Virus record (IMG/VR): IMGVR_UViG_3300034418_007914
Location: 1-26,965 of that record
Strand: one strand, 5' to 3'
DNA length: 26,965 nucleotides
From: a virus
Shown here: piece after piece, positions 13,646-20,787 of the stretch
How positions within the stretch are numbered: the stretch's first letter is position 1
Layout of the letters: every line of letters begins with the position of its first letter
Made by a program: the position numbers and the translations under genes
Notes under the pieces: model-generated
Databases searched by the model: none
Told to the model about the DNA's origin: nothing
The model's input: the letters and a program-made list of their open reading frames with translations, nothing else

Positions 13646-14321
13646 GTATTACCAGGGTTTAGCTCATCAGGATTACGCCTGGATGGCTCTAGATGACTGT
13701 TTAACGGAAGCACAACGAGATCTGTTCACAAACCTGTATAGAACTTACCAGAAGGCCCCTAAGACGCAGTCTGACGGCTTTCCATTACAGGTTGAATACT
13801 TTTACCAAAGAGACAGTAAGACTGGTCATGGGGAGAGGTCTTGTCAGTCATCTGCATTGGCGATGGCAATTGAATATATTGACTCAGGTGTTATTTATGA
13901 TGATGATGATTATTTAAATATTGTTTTTAAATATGGCGATACGGTGTCACAAATGGCACAGAAAGCAGCATTAGACAGTCTTGGTGTTAGAAATCAGTTC
14001 AGGATGAATGGGAGGGAATCTGACTTGTTGGATTTATTGACCAATGGATATCCTGTTCCGATTGGCGTATTGCATAAAGGGCATTGTACTGCACCAAGCG
14101 GTGGTGGACATTGGATTACTTTAATTGGATTTGACGAGAAATATTTTATGGTGCATGATCCATTCGGAGAGATGGATTTAATTAATGGTGGATATATTAA
14201 GACTGGACCAACGGATGGGAAGAATGTTCGGTATACCAGGGAACGCCTTATGTCTAGGTGGCTTATTGCCAGCGATTCTGACGGCTGGTTCTGGGATCTA
14301 TCAATGAATCCATTGAAATGA
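13611..14321 (+). CDS. Endolysin part 2: C39-like peptidase
   Basis: This is a 236-residue protein. Residues ~6-45 (NLIDAAKYYQGLAHQDYAW) are a helical motif (KYYxGLxHQxxAW) found at the start of many cyanobacterial and phage hydrolases. Residues ~65-195 match a papain-like C39 peptidase fold: Cys78 in ERSCQSSALAMAIEY, His167 in GGGHWITLIGFD and Asp183 in VHDPFGE form the expected triad. It would cut peptide cross-links of peptidoglycan and so complement the glucosaminidase encoded immediately upstream. Its ATG lies inside the previous gene without a Shine-Dalgarno site, so coupled translation is likely. The C-terminal ~45 residues contain WLIASDSDGWFWD, a possible wall-binding end. The stop overlaps the next start as ATGA. 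Confidence 0.78.
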   Translation: MTRPVNLIDAAKYYQGLAHQDYAWMALDDCLTEAQRDLFTNLYRTYQKAPKTQSDGFPLQVEYFYQRDSKTGHGERSCQSSALAMAIEYIDSGVIYDDDDYLNIVFKYGDTVSQMAQKAALDSLGVRNQFRMNGRESDLLDLLTNGYPVPIGVLHKGHCTAPSGGGHWITLIGFDEKYFMVHDPFGEMDLINGGYIKTGPTDGKNVRYTRERLMSRWLIASDSDGWFWDLSMNPLK

Positions 14322-14527
14322 CGCAGCAAATTATGCTATTTTTCATCCCAGGTTATTACTGGGATGGAAGTAATATCAAAACGACTGGTGTTGCTTTACC
14401 ACCAACGCAACATATTAACCCTAAAAATGGAGAGATTCAATATTATGTAAAACCCATTGGTTGGGGACATTCAGTTTACATCCGCCGGCAGGGAATTATT
14501 GATTATATTGAAGGGTTGAATGGTTAA
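14318..14527 (+). CDS. Small hypothetical protein at end of late operon
   Basis: This is a 69-residue protein coupled to the peptidase gene by an ATGA overlap. The sequence is rich in aromatic residues and Gly (IPGYYWDGSNIKTTG, VKPIGWGHSVYIRRQG) and may be a small beta domain, possibly helping the hydrolase bind its target. No family is recognised. It is the last gene of the rightward late block; its stop codon overlaps the stop of the convergent leftward gene in a shared TTAA, with no terminator between them. Confidence 0.6.
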   Translation: MTQQIMLFFIPGYYWDGSNIKTTGVALPPTQHINPKNGEIQYYVKPIGWGHSVYIRRQGIIDYIEGLNG

Positions 14528-14904
14528 TCTTTAGACATAGTAGCAGAAGCGCGTTCAATGACTTCTGTTAAGTAACGATGGACTTCTTCGACTTCCCAAT
14601 CATAATGGTTGTAGAGAATATTTCCAAACCAATTTAACTGTGCTTCGTGGTCTTCGTTCCATTCGCCAACGCTGATGGCGTCATCTTTGATTTCATCAAT
14701 AGATGAGAATACTTTTAATTCATCAATAAGATCTTGTTGCTCAAGGGTAGAACGCAAATGTTTGACGCGATCTTTATCAATGAAGGAGTAGATAGCGTGG
14801 GAGGCGTGGACAACGCAAAGAGTTAAGTTCTCGGTGAAATTTTTAAGCTTGGATAGGATCCAAGAGTTGAATGTTGCGTAGCAAAAGAAAAGTGCGTCCT
14901 TCAT
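14524..14904 (-). CDS. Hypothetical protein downstream of the helicase
   Basis: This is a 126-residue protein on the minus strand, coupled to the helicase gene by a one-base TAATG overlap. The first ~45 residues are hydrophobic and aromatic (LFFCYATFNSWILSKLKNF); the remainder is acidic and helical (IDEIKDDAISVGEWNEDHEA). It may be a helper of the helicase or an early regulator, but no domain is recognised. It ends the leftward replication operon. Confidence 0.6.
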   Translation of the reverse strand: MKDALFFCYATFNSWILSKLKNFTENLTLCVVHASHAIYSFIDKDRVKHLRSTLEQQDLIDELKVFSSIDEIKDDAISVGEWNEDHEAQLNWFGNILYNHYDWEVEEVHRYLTEVIERASATMSKD

Positions 14905-16640
14905 TAACCGAAACCTTGGCGTTCTTTAATTAGATCGTTAGTTGTGTCTCCCTGAACAAAAGAGGTTTCGTAATCCATTCTAATTACGCTTTTGTCAATG
15001 AAACCTCTGATGCTGTCAAGGACTTCTTTCCCTTCCCTCCACACTGACTGACGACCTCTGACCTTAGAATGCCATACTTCTAGGTCTTTATTGAGTTTGT
15101 CGCCATCCAATTTAGCCTTACGTACTAACCATGTTGCATGGGAGACATGAGCTAGTGCATCAGTGCCACGAATTTCATTGAGTTGTGGTTCTGGGTTGGA
15201 GTTTGAATCCATCCCGATACGGTTTAGCTGAGCAAGAACGAATAAGTCAACATCTAATTCTTTTGCAGCAGTCATTAACTTGTAAGCGCGATCTTCAAGC
15301 ATTGCCGACGGGTTATTGGCAGAACCACCTTTATGGCGTGCTAAACAATGAAAGTGATCAATTACGACTGCGCGAAGTTCTGGTTGTTTTGCTTTCATTG
15401 TCCGCATGGTGTTAATTACTGCATCAACGCAGGCACCCCATGGGCATTCAAGAAGAATTTTGCCGCCACCTTCTTCAAGTTTCATGCTGACTTGGGCGAC
15501 AACTTCTGCGATACGATTTTGATCTATGGTTGCGCCTGGACGTTCTAATTCACCAACGGTGACATGACCCAGACCTTCTTTTACGTTCTTCCACCAACGG
15601 CTGCCGAAATATTGACGGCTAAGGTTTGCGATCAAACGTGCTTCAACTGCTCTTGCTTCAAGTTCAGCAGAGACAAAACCTACCGTGAGACCACCCTTTG
15701 CCAGGGAAGCTGCTACTTGCACACCGAGAGCTGTTTTACCTACACCGGTACGAGCACCAATAACAAGCAAACGACCTGCACGGGGCATGTTAGGGCGTGG
15801 AGCTGAGACACCACCGTCAATGTCAATGTCAAAGGCGTTGACGCCAGTAGAAGTAGGGCGATCTTGTGACTGAGCACTTGAGATGTAGTCAGCCCAATTC
15901 AACCTGCCGGCACCTGGGTCACCGATAATAGATTGGATGAGATCAGTAACTTGCCCTTGGTTACCGATTGAACCACTCAGCATGCTGATGCCGTCCATGG
16001 TGCGTTTATGGACGAACTCCAAGGCTTTCTCAAGTTTTGGATCAGTCTTTAATGACTGCCCAGCGAGGTAGATAGTTTCTTTGTAAAGAGATAGTGCTCG
16101 TTTCTGTTTTAGGATGTCAAGAGCGGTAGACCATTCGGTTGAAGGATCACCGTAGGCTTTCATCGTTTCTTCTGATGTCAGCTCTGTAATGGTTGTACAG
16201 AAATCAGAGAACAATACGTCCCGGTTACTTGGGTTCATTTGTTCATAGCCAGTAATCAAGCTATTTTTTGAAATTGTCGTACCGGTTCGTTCACCGATAA
16301 ACGTCATATCAATTTCTTTGCCGATGGCAGCAAAAGCCGGGAGGCTCCACAGGTGAGATGGAAGTTCTTGACCATGACCAACACCAAAAGCAATTCTGAA
16401 CTTTGACCATAGTTCTCGTGCTATTCCGCTGGGGGAAGTTAAGACGCGACAAAGAATAATTGCTTCTTGGTCTGTTGTGTTTTCATTGTCAACAATAGTA
16501 GTGGGTTGCAGTTTCTCAACTAAACGTGCAGTACCGATTGTTGTTTCAATGGCTTCTTTATTGGTACTGATGATTTTCCCATCATCAACTTCCATAAGAC
16601 CAAGGTCAACTGCTTTTTGGATATAAAAAGGTAGTTCCAT
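14904..16640 (-). CDS. dnaB: Replicative DNA helicase, DnaB-like
   Basis: This 578-residue hexameric replicative helicase unwinds the phage genome at the fork. Walker A is at residues 295-303 (GARTGVGKT), preceded by a RLLVI strand; Walker B ends at Asp428 in AVVIDHFHCL; a DLFVLAQLNR sensor strand and a GTDALAHVSHATW segment follow, all in the order of DnaB-family RecA domains. The ~290-residue N-terminal part is longer than in bacterial DnaB and only weakly similar; it may carry the primase- or initiator-binding domain. The start overlaps the stop of the initiator-like gene upstream (TGATG). The primase gene (26261) lies elsewhere on the opposite strand. Confidence 0.88.
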   Translation of the reverse strand: MELPFYIQKAVDLGLMEVDDGKIISTNKEAIETTIGTARLVEKLQPTTIVDNENTTDQEAIILCRVLTSPSGIARELWSKFRIAFGVGHGQELPSHLWSLPAFAAIGKEIDMTFIGERTGTTISKNSLITGYEQMNPSNRDVLFSDFCTTITELTSEETMKAYGDPSTEWSTALDILKQKRALSLYKETIYLAGQSLKTDPKLEKALEFVHKRTMDGISMLSGSIGNQGQVTDLIQSIIGDPGAGRLNWADYISSAQSQDRPTSTGVNAFDIDIDGGVSAPRPNMPRAGRLLVIGARTGVGKTALGVQVAASLAKGGLTVGFVSAELEARAVEARLIANLSRQYFGSRWWKNVKEGLGHVTVGELERPGATIDQNRIAEVVAQVSMKLEEGGGKILLECPWGACVDAVINTMRTMKAKQPELRAVVIDHFHCLARHKGGSANNPSAMLEDRAYKLMTAAKELDVDLFVLAQLNRIGMDSNSNPEPQLNEIRGTDALAHVSHATWLVRKAKLDGDKLNKDLEVWHSKVRGRQSVWREGKEVLDSIRGFIDKSVIRMDYETSFVQGDTTNDLIKERQGFG

Positions 16641-17575
16641 CAGATTCCCTCCCAGTTGATACCAAGTTCTTGCAATTCTCTGATGTCTTCTAATCTGTCG
16701 CGTTTACAGATTTGAACAATGTCAGAATCAGGATCGTTCATCTTGATTTGATAGTCATTGGCTTTGATTGAATCAATTAGTTCCTGTTGTCTATCGGTGT
16801 AGACTTCTGTTGGTTCGTCATTGTCAGGCTCGCCGGCAACAAACAAACCTTCAATGTTTTTCATCTTAACATCGTTGGGATTTCCGTAGCCGAACACGGC
16901 GTTGAAGTTTCTGGATTTCTTATCAACAGTTTTTGTCCAGAATTCGCTTTTTTCAAGACCACGGCATACCGAACAGATGAAACTTTCTATGTCATCCTTC
17001 GAAAGCCCTAAGTTTTTGATGTGTTTCGTAACAGATTGATTCTGTTTAGCAGAAAGTCTAAGGATTTTTGAGAATGATTCTGGTTTGCATTTATTCCAAG
17101 ATTCTACGATTGATGCGCGTACATCTTTAGCGGGTTTTGTTTCGATGATTTCAGGTTGTTCTGTTAATTGAATCTTGGCAGGCTTTTTATTGCCTTTGCA
17201 TTCTTCGCACAGATGCTTAGCAGTTTGTTGCTTTGTCTTTTCATAAACAGCAACAGGGTCATGCATCGTGACGACTTTGCCGTCGGCACTGATTGAGATG
17301 AAACCTTCTTCAATCAATTGTGAGAGGCAATGCCTCCGAGCTTTGGTGCCGCAATTCATCTTGTATTCACACGCCTGCCACGAAGGCGAGTAGGCCGAAT
17401 TGTAAGCAGCAGATTCAGAGGATGCAAGCCATCCCCACATTTGTATTGCTTGTCTCGTGAGTCTTGCGTTGAACAATATTGCGTCAATCGGCATCTTGAG
17501 CCAGCCGCCAGCCAGCTGGTAGTCACACCTGATTTCTTCCAGTCGCCCGTGGGGCACGTTGCTGGTTTCTGACAT
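16640..17575 (-). CDS. Winged-helix replication initiator-like protein
   Basis: This is a 311-residue protein. Residues ~28-105 resemble a winged-helix DNA-binding domain of the kind found in phage replication proteins: RLTRQAIQMWGWLASSE, then ACEYKMNCGTKARRHCLSQL, then EEGFISISADGKVVTM as the wing. A CEEC pair at 123-126 may bind zinc with other Cys nearby. Residues ~150-230 form a helical domain, and the C terminus is acidic. The gene is first in the leftward operon, directly next to an iteron array, and upstream of the DnaB helicase: the usual arrangement of an initiator that binds the origin and loads the helicase. The role is inferred from context and the HTH pattern. Its Shine-Dalgarno (GAGGA) can pair with an upstream inverted repeat. 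Confidence 0.65.
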   Translation of the reverse strand: MSETSNVPHGRLEEIRCDYQLAGGWLKMPIDAILFNARLTRQAIQMWGWLASSESAAYNSAYSPSWQACEYKMNCGTKARRHCLSQLIEEGFISISADGKVVTMHDPVAVYEKTKQQTAKHLCEECKGNKKPAKIQLTEQPEIIETKPAKDVRASIVESWNKCKPESFSKILRLSAKQNQSVTKHIKNLGLSKDDIESFICSVCRGLEKSEFWTKTVDKKSRNFNAVFGYGNPNDVKMKNIEGLFVAGEPDNDEPTEVYTDRQQELIDSIKANDYQIKMNDPDSDIVQICKRDRLEDIRELQELGINWEGI

Positions 17576-17579
17576 GAGT

Positions 17580-17607
17580 CCTCGTCAATGAATTAACGGT
17601 AACGAGG
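17580..17607 (-). promoter_or_regulatory. Inverted repeat that may mask the initiator ribosome binding site
   Basis: On the minus strand the leader reads CCTCGT, 16 bases, ACGAGG, then ACTC and the ATG. The second arm contains the Shine-Dalgarno (GAGG) of the initiator-like gene, so the hairpin would hide it. The stem is only 6 bp with a 16-base loop, so it is moderate at best. Confidence 0.4.
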
Positions 17608-17733
17608 GTGTCAACAGGTCAGGTGAACTCAGGACAGGGTGGACTCAGTTCAGGGTGTACTCAGGAAACCTTTAGGGTGTACTGAGGAAACCTTTGGGGT
17701 GGACTCAGGCAACCCTTGGGGGGTGACCTGAGG
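17606..17733. repeat. Seven direct iterons, candidate replication origin
   Basis: Seven direct copies of a 13-bp unit with consensus GGGTGNACTCAGG start at 17606, 17621, 17637, 17653, 17675, 17697 and 17721. The first four are spaced 15-16 bp apart, the last three 22-24 bp apart with AACCTTT-type spacers. Copies 1 and 7 are the most diverged. The array lies in the only divergent gap of the window, between an initiator-like/helicase operon and the recombination operon, and is followed by AT-rich DNA. This is the typical plan of an iteron origin. It could also work as an operator array controlling the two divergent operons; both roles may be combined. Confidence 0.75.
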
Positions 17734-17750
17734 AAAGGATACTATATAGA
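17723..17750 (+). promoter_or_regulatory. Candidate rightward early promoter
   Basis: GTGACC at 17723-17728 and TATAGA at 17745-17750, 16 bases apart, resemble a sigma-70 promoter pointing to the rightward recombination operon. The -35 half lies in the last iteron, so an iteron-binding protein would repress it. Matches are partial. Confidence 0.35.
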
Positions 17751-17788
17751 TATAGGATTTAAACCAGAATAAAAGAAGATTAGACATT
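17734..17788. other. AT-rich stretch next to the iterons, candidate unwinding element
   Basis: About 55 bases that are roughly three-quarters A and T (ACTATATAGATATAGGATTT and on), sharply different from the GC-rich iterons. It ends at the ATG of the first rightward gene. Fits the DNA unwinding element of an origin, or a promoter region. Confidence 0.45.
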
Positions 17789-18199
17789 ATGGGAATTAAG
17801 GACGAGGGACGGCTAAATAAGAGAGGGGAGACGGCTCAAGAGGCCCGGCGGCGATACAACCGGAAGTACTACAGCAAGAACAAGGAGCGACTCAGAGACG
17901 CCCAGAAGGCCCGTCAGACAGCCCGAAGGCGTACAGAGAGGGAACGGCAGGCAAACATCCGCACAAGGCGCTTAGAGACGCTTGCAAAGGCCAGAGAAGT
18001 TCGAGACTCAAAATTCCAAAAGTGGGACGAGCTTGGCAGGATTGTTGCGAGGATGAATCTCGAAGCTGGTCTCAGTCAGAAAGAGATCTACAGAATCCTT
18101 CAGGGTCTTGCGACAAAGCGTGAAATTGCGGAGTGGGTTGCTCGCGGAAAGAAGACCGCTAAATTAAAAAGACCGAAATCAAATCTTTCTGATGGCTAA
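17789..18199 (+). CDS. Highly basic, probable DNA-binding protein
   Basis: This 136-residue protein has a very basic first half (long helices full of Arg, Lys, Gln, Glu; YNRKYYSKNKERLRDAQKAR) like a coiled coil or nucleic-acid-binding helix. Residues ~80-110 (IVARMNLEAGLSQKEIYRIL) have a helix-turn-helix look. The gene uses many CGG, CGA, AGG and GAG codons and is more GC-rich than its neighbours, perhaps a later acquisition. It is the first gene after the iteron origin. A role as early regulator or origin-binding factor is possible; the family is not recognised. It overlaps the next gene by eight bases. Confidence 0.65.
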   Translation: MGIKDEGRLNKRGETAQEARRRYNRKYYSKNKERLRDAQKARQTARRRTERERQANIRTRRLETLAKAREVRDSKFQKWDELGRIVARMNLEAGLSQKEIYRILQGLATKREIAEWVARGKKTAKLKRPKSNLSDG

Positions 18200-18920
18200 A
18201 CTTCCAAACCTCAAAGGGATTGCAACTAAAGACCTAGTTGAGACAATTGGGTCTGGTCGTTTTCAAGCGAACTACATCAACTGGTCTCGCACGATGCAGT
18301 TGTTCCGCGACCATGGTGGAGAGGACTGGTTTGTTGAAATGGTCTTTACTTCTGAAGGTGAGATGCTTCATCGTCAACCTGTAGGCGGATGTCTCTTGTT
18401 GCGGTTGCGTCACTTGGATGGAACTGCTACACCTGCTGTACCCCAAGCGGTGATGGACAATTACAACAAGTCAATTCCCTATGAAAAAATTAGCTCTCGC
18501 GACATCACAGATACTCACCGACGTGGTAGTTGCTTGGTGTTGGCAATGCAAACTGGACTTGCCCATGAACTCTGGGCAAAAATGCCTCTTGAGAACGGTT
18601 ATCAAGTAGCGGATGAGGCTGAGATTCAGCAGGTAAAGTCCCAAGCCTCCCAGACGACGACTACGTCTGCTTCGGGCACTGCGGAGGATGCCAAGGCGTC
18701 TAAAAAACAGTTCGTCAGCCTCGGTAAGGAAATGGGTCTCGTTGAGCCTGCAATCAAAGATTTGATCAGCAAGATCAATGAAAACTACGATCTCGGAATT
18801 AAGACTCTTAAGTCCAAAGATAGACGATGGGTTTTGAAGACGAACGAGGAGGTATTACAAAAGAACGGAAAGGAGGAGGTCTTAAAAAAGGAAGCGCAAT
18901 TTCAGGCTAGTCAATACTGA
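18192..18920 (+). CDS. Single-strand annealing protein, DUF1071-like
   Basis: This 242-residue protein resembles the DUF1071/Rad52-superfamily annealing proteins used with phage exonucleases. Residues 20-125 carry the core: ANYINWSRTMQLF, then a beta hairpin (WFVEMVFTSEGEMLHRQPVG), then AVMDNYNKSIPYEKISSRDI and HRRGSCLVLAMQTGLAHELW, where the MDN.NK and R..CLV.A....GL patterns are the family's key features. After a Ser/Thr-rich linker (~150-170) comes a helical C-terminal domain. A RecE-like exonuclease, RusA and SSB encoded nearby complete a recombination set. An AAGGAGGAGGT Shine-Dalgarno-like stretch and A AAA AAG heptamer lie near its 3' end. Assignment is by pattern only. Confidence 0.6.
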   Translation: MAKLPNLKGIATKDLVETIGSGRFQANYINWSRTMQLFRDHGGEDWFVEMVFTSEGEMLHRQPVGGCLLLRLRHLDGTATPAVPQAVMDNYNKSIPYEKISSRDITDTHRRGSCLVLAMQTGLAHELWAKMPLENGYQVADEAEIQQVKSQASQTTTTSASGTAEDAKASKKQFVSLGKEMGLVEPAIKDLISKINENYDLGIKTLKSKDRRWVLKTNEEVLQKNGKEEVLKKEAQFQASQY

Positions 18921-19014
18921 CGAAACCTGGGTCTTAGATGAGGCTGCTAAGAGTCTCGCTCTGTTCTTTAACGGTGTAATTGCAGACCCAGACAAAATTA
19001 GAGAAGGGGGTTGA
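18886..19014 (+). other. Coding-like stretch without start codon after the annealing gene
   Basis: In the +1 frame relative to the annealing gene, 42 codons are open and look coding: from about 18901 they read FRLVNTDETWVLDEAAKSLA, then LFFNGVIADPDKIREGG, ending TGA at 19012-19014. No ATG, GTG or TTG is in frame after the stop at 18883-18885. A strong Shine-Dalgarno-like AAGGAGGAGGT (18870-18880) and an A6 run (18884-18889) lie at its beginning. It could be a C-terminal extension of the annealing protein reached by +1 or slippage at the A6 run, a gene broken by a one-base change, or a reading error. The final codons lie inside the terminator stem. Confidence 0.45.
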
Positions 19015-19027
19015 CGCCCCCTTTTTT
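19004..19027 (+). terminator. Rho-independent terminator after annealing gene
   Basis: Stem AAGGGGG / CCCCCTT with a TTGACG loop followed by six T. It separates the first recombination genes from the RpoD-like sigma factor gene that starts about 35 bases on. Confidence 0.88.
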
Positions 19028-19061
19028 AATGATTACTCTTTCCTCAGTGAAAATTATCGCC

Positions 19062-19853
19062 ATGAGCGCTGAGACTGATCCAATTAGTTTTTGGTTGGCT
19101 GCTGCTGGTCGTTATCCGTTGTTGCCACCTAGTCAACATTTGCGTCTAGCAAGGATCATCCAAGACCCAAAAGCTTCTGAAGCCCAACGTAAGCGTGCGA
19201 TTGACAAAGTGGTCACACACAATCTCAAGTTGATTCCAAAGATCGTTAAAGGATTTACTAAAGGGGTCGTTAGCTACTCCTATGGCGATATTCATACCGT
19301 TGACCTTTTGCAGCAAGGTGTCCTTGGTCTTCGCCGTGCGGCAGAGAAGTACGACCCGACGTTGGGTTATTCCTTCAGTACCTACGCAACACCATGGATC
19401 AAGCAATCAGTGTCGAGGTACGCATACGCAAACCTTTCACCAGTGCGTGTCCCTGAAAATACTCTTCGTGAATACTTTGGGGCTATCAAGAATAAAGGCA
19501 GTTACACACTTGCCGAAGGTACAGCTACTACAAAAGAGCGTGTCGAGGCTTGTCATCTAGCTTTGTACTGCAACAGTCTTGATATTGCAGTCAATGATGA
19601 TGGCGAGAAGGTTAATCGTCATGAGGCAATTGCCTCCAAGGTTTACAGGACTCCGCATTCCTCAATTTCGTTTGAAGAAATCATTGCTGGAGCAGAGATC
19701 ACTGATGAACAAAAGCAGCTTCTGTGGATGCGTTACATGGAAGGCTCTAGTCATCATCAGATCTGTAAGGAGACTGGTCGCTCCAATCAATTTGTGCGGA
19801 TGCACCTAAAAAAAGCGCTTGAAGCAATTACCAACAAGCAGCAGATACAATGA
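19062..19853 (+). CDS. RpoD-like sigma factor (regions 1.2, 2 and 4)
   Basis: This 263-residue protein starts at ATG 19062, chosen because it begins just before the conserved part; an upstream in-frame ATG would lie inside the terminator. Region 1.2 is at residues 5-35 (DPISFWLAAAGRYPLLPP). Region 2 is at 46-130: NLKLIPKIVKGF, then DLLQQGVLGLRRAAEKYDPT and YSFSTYATPWIKQSVSR, the -10-binding core. Region 4 is at 211-255: ITDEQKQLLWMRYMEG, then SSHHQICKETGRSNQFVRM, a helix-turn-helix for the -35 element. Region 3 appears short. This is the plan of group 1/2 sigma factors. It probably redirects host RNA polymerase. It ends overlapping an ATG (ATGA) of the SSB gene. Confidence 0.85.
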   Translation: MSAETDPISFWLAAAGRYPLLPPSQHLRLARIIQDPKASEAQRKRAIDKVVTHNLKLIPKIVKGFTKGVVSYSYGDIHTVDLLQQGVLGLRRAAEKYDPTLGYSFSTYATPWIKQSVSRYAYANLSPVRVPENTLREYFGAIKNKGSYTLAEGTATTKERVEACHLALYCNSLDIAVNDDGEKVNRHEAIASKVYRTPHSSISFEEIIAGAEITDEQKQLLWMRYMEGSSHHQICKETGRSNQFVRMHLKKALEAITNKQQIQ

Positions 19854-19882
19854 AGTGTAAATATCCCCTCCTGGGTAACACA

Positions 19883-20230
19883 ATGGCTTCCATTAGCCTC
19901 TCTGGCAAACTCGTTGGCAAAAAGTCCGACCCCGCAGTAGCTCTTCGTAAGGCAGGCGATATCTCCATCGCAGAATTCTCTGTGATGGACACTGACTACT
20001 GCTACTTCAAAAACAAAGACGACAACCCTGGTCAGTTCTACAAGGTGTCGGTAGCTAGCAAGTCTGCTGAATGGCTTGCTGAAAACCTGACCCATGGCAG
20101 TAAAGTTACCGTACATGGCCAGCCTGTGTGGCGTGAATACAACGGCCAGAAGTTTCTGGACGTTAAAAACGCTCGCGTCGTCAGCATGGATGATCGGAAG
20201 CCTGCTCAGGAAAGCAATTCTTTGTTCTGA
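19883..20230 (+). CDS. ssb: Single-stranded DNA-binding protein
   Basis: This 115-residue OB-fold protein covers single-stranded DNA in replication and recombination. The pattern MASISLSGKLVGKKSDP, then ISIAEFSVMDTDYCYF, then FYKVSVASKSAEWLAENLTH, GSKVTVHGQPVWREYNGQKF and LDVKNARVV follows bacterial SSB, and the last residues (ESNSLF) resemble the acidic/hydrophobic tip that recruits partners, though less acidic than usual. ATG 19883 fits the family's N terminus; an ATG at 19850 overlapping the sigma stop would add 11 residues. A terminator follows. Confidence 0.82.
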   Translation: MASISLSGKLVGKKSDPAVALRKAGDISIAEFSVMDTDYCYFKNKDDNPGQFYKVSVASKSAEWLAENLTHGSKVTVHGQPVWREYNGQKFLDVKNARVVSMDDRKPAQESNSLF

Positions 20231-20269
20231 TCCTGTATGGATCCTGAGTTAAGCATCAATCACCATATT

Positions 20270-20302
20270 GTGGGGGCTGTTATTGCAGCCTCCACTTTTT
20301 TT
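20270..20302 (+). terminator. Rho-independent terminator after ssb
   Basis: Stem GTGGGGGCTG / CAGCCTCCAC (one G-U pair) with TTATTG loop and a run of seven T. It is the longest stem in the window and ends the sigma-ssb unit. Confidence 0.9.
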
Positions 20303-20331
20303 GTTCCATTCACTACGGTCTTTAGTGGGTC

Positions 20332-20787
20332 ATGGATGCCAAGTATTACCTCACAGGGGCAGTTGGGCCTTTCATCGACAAAACCCCATTACTCACCCAT
20401 GCAAACATCAAGCCCTATGTTATTGCAATTCTTTTGCATAGAGGAGGTGTTACTTTTGGAGAAATCCTTGCTTGTTTGACCCCACACTGCGCAAAAATCG
20501 ACCTTGAGGTTGGTACGTGGGATGGGGTTGAGAACTACCAGATCGAAGACCATTCAAGACTGGAAGTCCTGGTAGAAGAGGTTTTAGGTGAAATGGTGTC
20601 TATTGGAATCTTGAGATATAATGAAGAGCAAGATCTCTGGGTTCTATCCGTCGGCGAAAACCGTAAGAATCTACCTAAGATTATTAACTGGGTATCTGCG
20701 CTAGGTGCTCAGTTACCTCATCATGTGCTCCTGGACATGTCCCAGGATGAAATCGTACGAACTCAAAAAGCTAATGCCAAAAACTGA
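20332..20787 (+). CDS. Hypothetical protein of the early block
   Basis: This 151-residue protein begins MDAKYYLTGAVGPFIDKTPL. Residues ~25-55 (KPYVIAILLHRGGVTFGEIL) and ~75-110 (HSRLEVLVEEVLGEMVSIGI, then LRYNEEQDLWVL) look like a winged-helix domain: helix, helix-turn-helix and a beta wing. It may be a DNA-binding regulator. The family is not recognised. It follows a terminator, so it must be the first gene of a new transcript or be reached by read-through. It overlaps the next gene by 14 bases. Confidence 0.6.
   Translation: MDAKYYLTGAVGPFIDKTPLLTHANIKPYVIAILLHRGGVTFGEILACLTPHCAKIDLEVGTWDGVENYQIEDHSRLEVLVEEVLGEMVSIGILRYNEEQDLWVLSVGENRKNLPKIINWVSALGAQLPHHVLLDMSQDEIVRTQKANAKN

Noticed and set aside
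17609-17614. Perfect TTGACA on the minus strand upstream of the initiator-like gene
   Set aside because: No acceptable -10 hexamer lies 16-18 bases downstream; kept only as a weak hint of a leftward promoter.
18884-18890. A AAA AAG as a dnaX-like -1 frameshift site in the annealing gene
   Set aside because: The -1 frame ends after six codons with no coding-like sequence; only the +1 frame is interesting, and that is reported separately.
20237-20479. Open frame of 80 codons after ssb
   Set aside because: It runs through a strong terminator hairpin and overlaps the better-supported gene at 20332.
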